NCBI GenBank assembly: GCA_002372545.1
Contig: DFHD01000016.1
Coordinates: forward strand, 1 to 22,131
Length of the DNA stretch: 22,131 nucleotides
Origin: Lachnospiraceae bacterium UBA3732
GTDB lineage: Bacteria; Bacillota; Clostridia; Lachnospirales; Lachnospiraceae
Direction: 5' to 3'
Position numbers and translations under genes: made by a program. The notes below the pieces were generated by a model that searched no databases, was not told the origin of the DNA, and worked only from the letters and a program-made list of their open reading frames with translations. Below are positions 1-5,779 of this stretch, one piece after another. Numbering within the stretch: position 1 is the stretch's first letter; the number at the start of each line of letters is the position of its first letter.

Positions 1-24
1 CAGAATCTTAACAAGCTTTTCCAT
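1..24 (-). CDS. Start of an unidentified gene, cut by the window edge
   Basis: Read on the minus strand from position 24, an ATG opens a frame encoding MEKLVKIL up to the window edge. A purine-rich GAGGTG (complement of 28-33) lies only 3 nt upstream, which is closer than usual. Eight residues are too few to assign a family. The gene would diverge from the island to its right. The start is a guess based on the ATG and the weak ribosome binding site. Confidence 0.3.
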
Positions 25-124
25 GTGCACCTCGCTATCGTTAACTAGTGCTGATGTTTTAAATTAATGCGACTATTGCGCAGAATGCTTATTCGAGAGT
101 GCAGTTCATCGATACTCGATGATG

Positions 125-182
125 CGGCCTCGTCAAACAGAATTTTGCATAAATGCAAATTCTGATGACTCGGTTGCGCACA
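125..182 (-). repeat. Structured repeat, copy A (inverted relative to copies B and C)
   Basis: Read on the minus strand, this segment has the same layout as the copies at 854-910 and 938-994: TGTGCG, then CGAGTCATCA, a hairpin with apical CATTTATG, then TGTTTGACGAG and CCGC. The hairpin arms differ from the other copies (AGAATTT-GCAT here, AGGATAC-ACAT there), but every arm change is matched on the opposite arm. The single bulged purine stays in place. Past the element (103-119) lies a 7-bp hairpin, TCATCGA-GTA-TCGATGA. Upstream on the minus strand a GC stem (GCGTAGC/GCTACGC, about 194-209) is followed by six T, which resembles a terminator. Confidence 0.75.
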
Positions 183-238
183 AAAAACGTAGGCGTAGCG
201 GGCTACGCTGAGGATTTTTGAACTGTGCTATTCGGATA

Positions 239-280
239 AGCAGGCAAGAAATAGTCGTGTTAATTAAAAACGGAAGCACT
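239..280 (+). repeat. Left copy of 42-nt direct repeat flanking the RtcB island
   Basis: This 42-nt block, starting AGCAGGCAAG and ending CGGAAGCACT, recurs without a mismatch at 3197-3238, 2958 nt downstream in the same orientation. Sequence on both sides of the two copies differs, so the match is bounded. A 13-nt piece of its right end also occurs at 788-800. It could be a recombination or attachment site, or part of a dispersed repeat. No recombinase gene is visible in the window. Confidence 0.85.
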
Positions 281-366
281 GGTCTCATTTTGTGAGAATA
301 ATATAACAGGGCGTGGAAGGGTTGTCAAGGAAATGTGAAACTTTTGGGAAGTGTAAGGAAATCCGG

Positions 367-395
367 TTGACTTTTCAAGGTGGGGTCTTTATACT
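367..395 (+). promoter_or_regulatory. Promoter for the structured RNA / small ORF
   Basis: TTGACT (367-372), a 17-bp spacer and TATACT (390-395) make a near-consensus housekeeping promoter. Transcription would start near 402, just before the first hairpin at 405-421. Confidence 0.75.
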
Positions 396-476
396 ACGAA
401 ACTGGAGATGGCACGAATCTCTGTGGAGCCATTCGGCTCCGGTAACCGATCAACCCCGGACGAAAAGGAGGACAAA

Positions 477-653
477 ATGCAGAACCGAATGAAAACAAAC
501 TTCATATGTAACGCAGAGGCTGTAGTTGTCCTCGGCAGACTGTCCGAAAACTCACTCCACGCAATCTCCGGCCCCCACTTTTGCCAGAATTTCGTCGCTC
601 TCAGTCGTCGATGCCCCCACATCGACTCCTTCACCCGACAAAATTCTGCCTAA
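477..653 (+). CDS. Small ORF inside the structured region, doubtful
   Basis: ATG at 477 follows AAGGAGG (465-471) with a 5-nt spacer and opens a 58-residue frame. The frame also stays open upstream to 408. The predicted peptide starts MQNRMKTNFICNAEAVVVLG, has no signal peptide or domain I recognise, and becomes low in hydrophobic order toward its end. The stems described for the surrounding RNA run through its second half, and the opposite strand is also open across most of it. This suggests that base-pairing constraint, not protein coding, keeps the frame open. The strong ribosome binding site is the main argument for translation, perhaps as a leader peptide. Confidence 0.25.
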   Translation: MQNRMKTNFICNAEAVVVLGRLSENSLHAISGPHFCQNFVALSRRCPHIDSFTRQNSA

Positions 654-819
654 AATTGGGAACCGAATCTTACGGAAGGAGTTCTCAGACAGTCTGCCGG
701 TGCGTTTGAGGGATAGGTTTTTTCGTGTATACGAATAAGAAGATGATCGTTTTCGTATGTACGATATGAATGATCATATCCGGATTGAAACGGAAGCACT
801 ATTATAAATTGGGACAACG

Positions 820-850
820 AACACCTCATTTGATGGAGGTGTTATTTTTA
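820..850 (+). terminator. Rho-independent terminator candidate
   Basis: AACACCTC (820-827) pairs perfectly with GAGGTGTT (836-843) around an 8-nt loop, followed by ATTTTTA. It lies just before structured repeat copy B. The same order, terminator-like T-run then TGTGCG, occurs before copy A on the other strand. Confidence 0.6.
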
Positions 851-853
851 TGT

Positions 854-910
854 GCGAAGGCGAGTCATCAGGATACACATTTATGTGGTATCCTGTTTGA
901 CGAGCCCGCA
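854..910 (+). repeat. Structured repeat, copy B
   Basis: This is a 57-nt unit identical to 938-994. It contains the hairpin AGGATAC-ACAT / ATGT-G-GTATCCT with a TT apex and one bulged G, flanked by CGAGTCATCA and TGTTTGACGAG. The 27-nt interval to copy C holds a small perfect hairpin (GCAAGC-TT-GCTTGC). Each copy is therefore followed by its own, different, hairpin. Confidence 0.85.
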
Positions 911-937
911 ACATTGAGCAAGCTTGCTTGCGAAATG

Positions 938-994
938 GCGAAGGCGAGTCATCAGGATACACATTTATGTGGTATCCTGTTTGACGAGCCCGCA
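938..994 (+). repeat. Structured repeat, copy C
   Basis: This copy matches copy B across all 57 nt, 84 nt downstream. The sequence after it (CATCATCGAGTA) also matches the sequence after inverted copy A, so copies A and C share a longer 3' part than copy B. A 34-nt hairpin follows directly at 997-1030. Confidence 0.85.
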
Positions 995-996
995 TC

Positions 997-1122
997 ATCG
1001 AGTAGGGGGATTAAATCCTCCCTACTCGATCGTTCTACAAGGCAAAGCCGTGCGCGAAGCGCTGCATTGCAGCGGGGATGCTTTGCCGACAGCATTGGCA
1101 TGAGCATGAGCGGAGCGAAATG
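997..1122 (+). other. Cluster of three hairpins before the RtcB operon
   Basis: Three separable structures follow repeat copy C. First, 997-1030 is a near-perfect 16-bp stem with one bulge. Second, GGCAAAG (1041-1047) pairs with CTTTGCC (1081-1087), enclosing CGCTGC-ATT-GCAGCG (1060-1074). Third, around 1097-1130, GGCAT-GA-GCAT faces ATGC-GA-ATGCC, two short helices around symmetric GA/GA, a classic tandem sheared G-A arrangement in RNA. No protein frame here is convincing. The stretch could be the 5' leader of the operon or part of the repeat element. Confidence 0.5.
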
Positions 1123-1188
1123 CGAATGCCGCGCAGAAGAAAAACACAGAATAAAACACATAACAACAAAGAAAGTACGAGGATAACT

Positions 1189-1386
1189 ATGAAAGATAGA
1201 GTATCACCCTGCATCTATTACGTTTGTAAGGGTGCGGACTGTAAAAAAGGATTTGTAAAAGTTGATTTGAAAAGATGTAAGAACTGTCCGAAATACCAGC
1301 CGCGGAAGAGTGCGGAGAAACGAGAATCCGTGCGGGAGAAACGGCAGAAGGATAAGGACAGGCACGATAATTGGAAAGGATATTGA
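1189..1386 (+). CDS. Small Cys-rich protein at the head of the RtcB operon
   Basis: This gene encodes 65 residues. I chose ATG 1189 because CGAGGA (1178-1183) lies 5 nt upstream; the frame is open further upstream, but only through the hairpin cluster. The N-terminal half has cysteines at 8, 13, 18, 30 and 33. The last two form CKNC, so a small zinc- or metal-binding knuckle is plausible. The C-terminal third is highly charged (Lys, Arg, Glu, Asp), without hydrophobic segments, and resembles an RNA-binding tail. It ends 5 nt before the likely RtcB start, so the two genes are almost certainly co-transcribed. I do not recognise a named family. A role in binding RNA or assisting RtcB is inference from position and composition only. 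Confidence 0.75.
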   Translation: MKDRVSPCIYYVCKGADCKKGFVKVDLKRCKNCPKYQPRKSAEKRESVREKRQKDKDRHDNWKGY

Positions 1387-1391
1387 TATTT

Positions 1392-2606
1392 ATGGTTACG
1401 ATATACGGAAAATATACAAATGCCATCGTCTATACGGTGGAAAATGAACTTTATGCTTTGGAGGATTATGCCAGAAAACAGTTGCAGATGATCTGCAACC
1501 ATCCCAGTGCAGAGGGGAGCGTGATCCGGGTCATGCCGGATGTCCATCCGGGCAAGGTGGGAACCATAGGACTTACCATGACAGTTGGAGATTCTATACT
1601 TCCAAGTCTGGTAGGTGTTGATATTGGTTGCGGTATGACAATGGCAAGGGTTAAGACTAAGGGACTTCAGTTCCAGCAGCTCGACTCTGTTATCAGGGAA
1701 AATGTTCCGGTGGGTCCGAGGATACGTGAAAAGGAACACAAGTACGTTGACAGGATAGACCTTTCAGAACTCAGATGTTACAAAGGAATCGATGTGAGGA
1801 AGGCAGGCAGAAGTGTTGGTACGCTTGGCGGCGGAAATCATTTTATTGAGGTCGATAAGGATGATGAGGGAAACGTATACCTTGTTGTTCATTCCGGAAG
1901 CAGGCATCTGGGAATGGAAGTGGCGGATTACTATCTGAGAACAGGTCAGAAGGAAATGCAGATGAAGAAGCAGGGCTATGCTTCGTATGAAATGACCTGC
2001 CTTACCGGCGAACTGATGGAGGATTACCTGCACGATATCAAGATCATTCAGGAGTTTGCCCGCCTGAACAGAGAGGCAATCATTGATTCTGTAGTGAATG
2101 GAATGAAGTGGAAGATACAGGATTCCTTTACCTGCATTCATGATTATGTAGATTTTTCAAACGTACACTACAGAGATGGTTTGAGAGTTGATTCAGGAGA
2201 CAGTGCAGGGGCAGCTTCCGGAAATGCTTCGGGAACAGATGGAAAGCCGATTTTAAGAAAAGGCGCAATCAGCGCAAAGGAAGGCGAACGAGTGATCATT
2301 CCTATCAATATGCGTGATGGCATCATTCTTGGAACAGGACTTGGAAATGCAGACTGGAACTATTCGGCGCCGCATGGAGCAGGGCGGATCTACAAACGTT
2401 CAGAAGTGGCTGAACATCATACGGTATCCGATTTCAAGAAGGCAATGAACGGAATCTATTCTATTTGCATCAATAAGGATACTCTTGATGAGAGTCCATT
2501 TGCCTACAGAGGGATAGACGATATAGCTGCTGTGATCAAAGATACAGTAAAGATCGATAAGATCATGAAGCCTGTTTATAACTATAAAGCCGGAGGAACA
2601 GTATGA
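1392..2606 (+). CDS. rtcB: RNA-splicing ligase RtcB
   Basis: RtcB joins RNA 2',3'-cyclic phosphate (3'-phosphate) and 5'-OH ends using GTP and Mn2+ in the cytoplasm. The 404-residue protein has the family signatures in order: MPDVHPGK, GVDIGCG with metal ligands D77 and C80, GTLGGGNHFIE, HSGSR, RKGAISA and SAPHGAGR, whose H328 should be the guanylylated histidine. I chose ATG 1392 over an in-frame TTG at 1371 because GGAAAGGA (1373-1380) sits at a suitable distance. The length matches the family. A Ser/Gly/Ala-rich segment near residues 270-285, just before RKGAISA, looks like a flexible insertion. The stop overlaps an ATG (ATGA at 2603-2606) that would have started PrfH. Pairing with PrfH points to repair of cleaved ribosomal RNA. 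No archease or RtcA is visible. Confidence 0.95.
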   Translation: MVTIYGKYTNAIVYTVENELYALEDYARKQLQMICNHPSAEGSVIRVMPDVHPGKVGTIGLTMTVGDSILPSLVGVDIGCGMTMARVKTKGLQFQQLDSVIRENVPVGPRIREKEHKYVDRIDLSELRCYKGIDVRKAGRSVGTLGGGNHFIEVDKDDEGNVYLVVHSGSRHLGMEVADYYLRTGQKEMQMKKQGYASYEMTCLTGELMEDYLHDIKIIQEFARLNREAIIDSVVNGMKWKIQDSFTCIHDYVDFSNVHYRDGLRVDSGDSAGAASGNASGTDGKPILRKGAISAKEGERVIIPINMRDGIILGTGLGNADWNYSAPHGAGRIYKRSEVAEHHTVSDFKKAMNGIYSICINKDTLDESPFAYRGIDDIAAVIKDTVKIDKIMKPVYNYKAGGTV

Positions 2607-3093
2607 GCATCCGGCAAAGGAAAAAGGATGCTATAAATCCATCATGTTCAGCTCTGTTCAGGATCTATCATGTCTTGATGGCTCAGTGCAGTGGATATGC
2701 GAAAGCCCGTTCAGACCACATCATAGGAGGAAGAACTGGTATGTAGATGTGAGCGTAATCCCGGAAATAGAAGATACATCATTGGAAGTCAGGGATTCAG
2801 ACATCAGATTGGAACGGTTTCATTCGGGCGGTAAGGGCGGACAGAATGTAAATAAGGTGGAAACGGGAGTAAGAATTGTTCATTTGCCAACCGGTATAAC
2901 CGTAACTTCAACAGCCGAGCGTACACAGCAGATGAACCGTGCAGATGCTATGCGTAAACTGAAAACCATTCTGCTACAGATCAGCTATGATGCAAAAGCG
3001 GATCAGAAGAATGCTGCCTGGAGAGAACATAACAGACTGGAGAGAGGGAATCCGGTAAGAGTATATACAGGAAGGGGTTTTCGACTGTTATAA
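2603..3093 (+). pseudogene. prfH: PrfH-type peptide release factor, N-terminus lost
   Basis: PrfH is a release-factor paralogue that hydrolyses peptidyl-tRNA on ribosomes damaged in the decoding centre; its partner RtcB then reseals the rRNA. The catalytic domain is intact: SGGKGGQNVNKVETGVR with the GGQ motif (residues 65-67 counting from ATG 2644) and the typical C-terminal NRLERGNPVRVY. The N-terminal portion, about 55-60 residues in family members of roughly 200, is missing. The ATG overlapping the rtcB stop (2603) opens the wrong frame and stops at 2744-2746. The correct frame reads upstream as EKGCYKS, which looks like authentic PrfH sequence, but has no start codon. A frame-shifting deletion just after the start explains this. 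Translation from ATG 2644 (149 aa, no good ribosome binding site) could still make a GGQ-only protein resembling ArfB. A sequencing error is less likely, because a whole segment is absent. Confidence 0.75.
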
Positions 3094-3135
3094 TGGGGTG
3101 AATCATTTATTTAAGGACTTCGGCGGCTTTCTTTG

Positions 3136-3164
3136 TTGCAACTTTTAATCTTACATGGTAAAAT
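3136..3164 (+). promoter_or_regulatory. Promoter candidate for the transporter-hydrogenase operon
   Basis: TTGCAA (3136-3141), a 17-bp spacer and TAAAAT (3159-3164). The transcript would start near 3171 and carry the right 42-nt repeat in its leader, about 110 nt before the lipoprotein start. Confidence 0.5.
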
Positions 3165-3196
3165 GAACCGGTTAAATGTGTTTAACGTTACTTTTC

Positions 3197-3238
3197 AGCA
3201 GGCAAGAAATAGTCGTGTTAATTAAAAACGGAAGCACT
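3197..3238 (+). repeat. Right copy of 42-nt direct repeat flanking the RtcB island
   Basis: Identical to 239-280 in the same orientation. Recombination between the copies would remove 2958 bp containing the RNA, repeat copies B and C, the Cys-rich gene, rtcB and prfH, leaving one repeat in front of the lipoprotein gene. Confidence 0.85.
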
Positions 3239-3282
3239 AAAAATGTAAAATGGGAAAATGGAGAGAGGAAAGGACTGAAAAA

Positions 3283-4413
3283 ATGAGAGAAAGTACCATT
3301 TTTCAAAAATTATTACCTGTGATTCTTGTACTGTTTCTGGTTGCGGCTCTTACGGGCTGCGGTAAGAAGAGCGATGAGAAAAAAGCGGGTGACACGGCCG
3401 CTGAGACCGTGACAGAGACAGTTTCAGAAGCAGATACGGAAGACGCAGGCACGGAAGATGCTGAGGCGGCAGAGGACAGGACGGCAGAGGAACAGACAGA
3501 GGCGGCCGTGGAGACGGATGAGGATCCGGTTACGGTCCGTGTTGGTTCTCTGAAGGGTCCTACGACTATGGGCCTTGTGAATCTGATGCTGAATGCAGAA
3601 GAGGGAAGCGCAGAAGGCCTGTATGATTTTCGTATGGAGACGCAGCCGGATGTGATCGTTTCCGCTTTTGCCGGCGGCGAGCTGGATATTGCTCTTATAC
3701 CGGCCAACCTGGCCAGTGTACTCTATAATAAGACGAGCGGCAATGCAGAGGTGATCTGTATCAATACCCTTGGGGTTCTGTATTGCGTCACGGGGGATGA
3801 CAGCATCCATTCCATAAAAGATCTTTCCGGGAAGACGGTTCTTTCCACCGGACAGGGCGCTACCCCGGAATATGCGCTGAACTATCTATTGAAGGAAAAC
3901 GGCGTGACGGATTGTAATGTAGAATTTAAGTCCGAGGCAACAGAGATTGCGGCTCTTCTGCAGGAGGATCCTGATCAGGTTGCCATTCTGCCCCAGCCCT
4001 TTGTAACGGTTGCGGAAATGCAGAACGATCAGCTTACGACAGCCTTCAGCCTGACGGATGAGTGGGATGCGCTGGGGAATGATTCTCAGTTTCTTACGGG
4101 CGTGACCGTCGTAAGAAAGGAATTTCTGGAACAGCATAGGGCTGCTGTGGAGATATTCCTCCGGGATGCGGAAAAGAGCGCTTCCAGGGCAGTGAACGAT
4201 GTGCCCGGCACAGCGGAGCTTGTTGTGAAGTATGGCATTATCGAAAAGGATGCTGTTGCCTCCAAGGCTCTGCCGGAGTGCGGTATCTGCCATATTACCG
4301 GCGAGGAAATGAAAAAGGCTCTCGGTGGTTATCTCCAGGTGCTTTTTGAACAGGATGCCAAGGCTGTAGGCGGCAGCCTGCCTGCGGACGATTTTTATTA
4401 TATGAGCGAATAA
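3283..4413 (+). CDS. Lipoprotein substrate-binding protein of an ABC importer (NMT1/SsuA-like)
   Basis: A 376-residue extracytoplasmic solute-binding lipoprotein. I chose ATG 3283 because AAAGGA lies at a good distance and it gives a compact signal peptide; the in-frame ATG at 3250 has no ribosome binding site. The signal ends in a lipobox (AALTGC) with Cys26 as the lipidated residue. A strongly acidic Thr/Glu/Ala linker to about residue 80 precedes the periplasmic-binding fold. Within it, VRVGSLKGPTTMGLV, the GGELDIALIPANLASVL segment and DLSGKTVLSTGQGATPEYAL are typical of the NMT1/THI5, SsuA and TauA group, which bind nitrate, sulfonates or thiamine precursors. The ligand cannot be told from sequence. 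The permease-ATPase follows 33 nt later and a hydrogenase comes third. Confidence 0.85.
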   Translation: MRESTIFQKLLPVILVLFLVAALTGCGKKSDEKKAGDTAAETVTETVSEADTEDAGTEDAEAAEDRTAEEQTEAAVETDEDPVTVRVGSLKGPTTMGLVNLMLNAEEGSAEGLYDFRMETQPDVIVSAFAGGELDIALIPANLASVLYNKTSGNAEVICINTLGVLYCVTGDDSIHSIKDLSGKTVLSTGQGATPEYALNYLLKENGVTDCNVEFKSEATEIAALLQEDPDQVAILPQPFVTVAEMQNDQLTTAFSLTDEWDALGNDSQFLTGVTVVRKEFLEQHRAAVEIFLRDAEKSASRAVNDVPGTAELVVKYGIIEKDAVASKALPECGICHITGEEMKKALGGYLQVLFEQDAKAVGGSLPADDFYYMSE

Positions 4414-4446
4414 AACCTCAAAAAAAATGAGGAAAGTGTCTGAGAA

Positions 4447-5751
4447 GTGAAGAAGAAGCTGATCATCATCCTGATTTGGGTACTGATCTGGCAGCTGCTC
4501 AGCATGCTGTCAGATAACAGAATCCTGATGGTGGGTCCCGGGGATACCCTTGGGGCTCTTCTTCAGATGGCCGGTAAAAAACATTTCTGGCAGACGGTGG
4601 GAACAAGTCTCTGCCGGATCATGAGCGGCGTCCTGGCGGGCACCATCGGCGGCTTTCTTCTGGCCTATGCGGCGGGAAGGTTCCGGCTTCTGGCGGATTT
4701 TCTCCATCCGGCCATCACTTTGCTAAAAGCAATCCCTGTGGTGAGCTTTGTTATCCTTCTGCTTGTCCGGATCGGAAGCCGTATGACCCCTGTGTATGTA
4801 ACGGCGCTGATTACGCTTCCCATTGCATATCTGAATCTTCTGAGCAGTATTGCCCAACTGGACGAAGGTCTGCAGGAGATGGCAAAGGTGTACGGCATGC
4901 CTTTTTCGAGGCGTCTTCGCTATGTAGAGCTCCCTCAGCTCTGGCCGCAGATCACGGCTTCGCTTTCGCTGGCTGTGGGAATGGGCTTTAAGAGCGGAGC
5001 GGCGGCTGAGGTGATCGGTCAGGCAAAGAATACCATTGGAAACGAAATGTACCGCTCCAAGATCTATCTGGAGACGGCTGACCTTTTTGCCTGGACGGCA
5101 GTGATCATTCTGCTTTCCCGGGGGATGGAGCTTTTGCTTCGGTTCCTTCTTTCGATGGCCGGAGGAAGAGGGATAAGACAGAAGAAGACTAATTGGAAGA
5201 AAAATGGAGGCGCTGCTGCGGGAGACAGCAGGGAATCCCTGACCGATACATCCGGCTACAGGCTTCCCGCAGGAGAGAAGGCATCCCTGACCGGGGCTTC
5301 AGGTGCGGGAAAAACAACCGTGCTTCGAAGCCTTTTAGGAGAGAACCCCGGAGCAGTTGTGATGTTTCAGGAGGACAGGCTTCTTCCCGGGCTTTCCGCA
5401 GTGGAAAACTGCCGGGTAGTCCAGCCGAAAAAGACTTCTGTTTCTGTGGAAGCTATCCGTAAGGAGCTGCTCCGGCTTCTGCCGGAGGAAACGCTGAACC
5501 GCCCGGTCCGCAGTCTTTCCGGCGGAGAAATGCGCAGGGTGGCGCTCGTGAGGGCCTTCCTCATAGATAGTCCCATAATGCTTCTGGATGAACCCTTTGC
5601 CGGGCTGGATCATGAAACAGAGGAAATAGTAAAGGCATATATCTTGGAAAAGAGCAGGGGGAAAACCGTATATGTTACGGATCATGACGGGACGCATTTC
5701 CCGGAGTGGAAAAAGATGGAAGTAAAGGCAAGTATAAAGGAAAACTATTAG
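4447..5751 (+). CDS. Fused ABC importer permease and ATPase (SsuC/TauC plus SsuB/TauB type)
   Basis: 434 residues, GTG start with a weak, distant ribosome binding site (GAGGAAAG). Residues 1 to about 245 form a TauC/SsuC-type permease with several hydrophobic helices and the cytoplasmic coupling loop EMAKVYGMPFSRRLRYVELP. Residues from about 265 form an ATPase: Walker A GASGAGKTT (K289), Q-loop VMFQED, signature LSGGE (357-361), Walker B LLDEP (D381, E382), and a switch region VTDHD where VTHD is usual. The ATPase lacks its normal first beta strands: the linker runs directly into LTDTSGYRLPAGEKASLTG. An out-of-frame ATG at 5204 begins MEALLRE, which looks like an ATPase start. The fusion may therefore have arisen by an indel between two formerly separate genes. 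Whether the ATPase folds is uncertain. Confidence 0.85.
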   Translation: MKKKLIIILIWVLIWQLLSMLSDNRILMVGPGDTLGALLQMAGKKHFWQTVGTSLCRIMSGVLAGTIGGFLLAYAAGRFRLLADFLHPAITLLKAIPVVSFVILLLVRIGSRMTPVYVTALITLPIAYLNLLSSIAQLDEGLQEMAKVYGMPFSRRLRYVELPQLWPQITASLSLAVGMGFKSGAAAEVIGQAKNTIGNEMYRSKIYLETADLFAWTAVIILLSRGMELLLRFLLSMAGGRGIRQKKTNWKKNGGAAAGDSRESLTDTSGYRLPAGEKASLTGASGAGKTTVLRSLLGENPGAVVMFQEDRLLPGLSAVENCRVVQPKKTSVSVEAIRKELLRLLPEETLNRPVRSLSGGEMRRVALVRAFLIDSPIMLLDEPFAGLDHETEEIVKAYILEKSRGKTVYVTDHDGTHFPEWKKMEVKASIKENY

Positions 5752-5779
5752 TATATCTTATTTTTGCAGGAGAATGAGC

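Larger units (their letters stand above)
402..850 (+). ncRNA. Candidate structured non-coding RNA with nested stems
   Basis: A good promoter lies just upstream and a terminator-like hairpin ends at 850. Between them are two 5' hairpins (405-409/417-421 and 425-430/435-440) and then three concentric inverted repeats. The outer is 533-553 with 679-699 (19 of 21 paired), the middle is 583-597 with 636-650 (13 of 15), and the inner is 607-613 with 620-626 (7 of 7, loop CCCCCA). Three stems sharing one axis are hard to explain by chance or by coding constraint. I do not recognise a known RNA family. The 3' limit is uncertain, because the RNA could end soon after 700. A short ORF with a good ribosome binding site lies inside, so a translated leader is an alternative reading. 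Confidence 0.45.

Noticed and set aside
389..634. Minus-strand open frame opposite the structured RNA
   Set aside because: It mirrors the base-paired region and has no promoter or ribosome binding site on that strand.
402..850. Retron or self-splicing intron
   Set aside because: No reverse transcriptase, maturase or homing endonuclease gene, and no intron core motifs that I could recognise.
854..994. CRISPR-like pair of repeats with a 27-nt spacer
   Set aside because: Only two units, 57-nt repeats with an internal covarying hairpin, an inverted third copy without a spacer array, and no cas genes.
402..1130. Y-RNA-like (YrlA) genes, as in rsr-rtcBA operons
   Set aside because: No tRNA-like module with a T-loop signature and no Ro60 (Rsr) gene in the window; only the general idea of structured RNA near rtcB remains.
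770..1186. 138-residue open frame with an internal repeated segment (ASHQDTHLCGILFDEP twice)
   Set aside because: It is a translation of the structured repeats and hairpins, with no good ribosome binding site. The same repeat is also read in another frame (ATG 850) without consequence.
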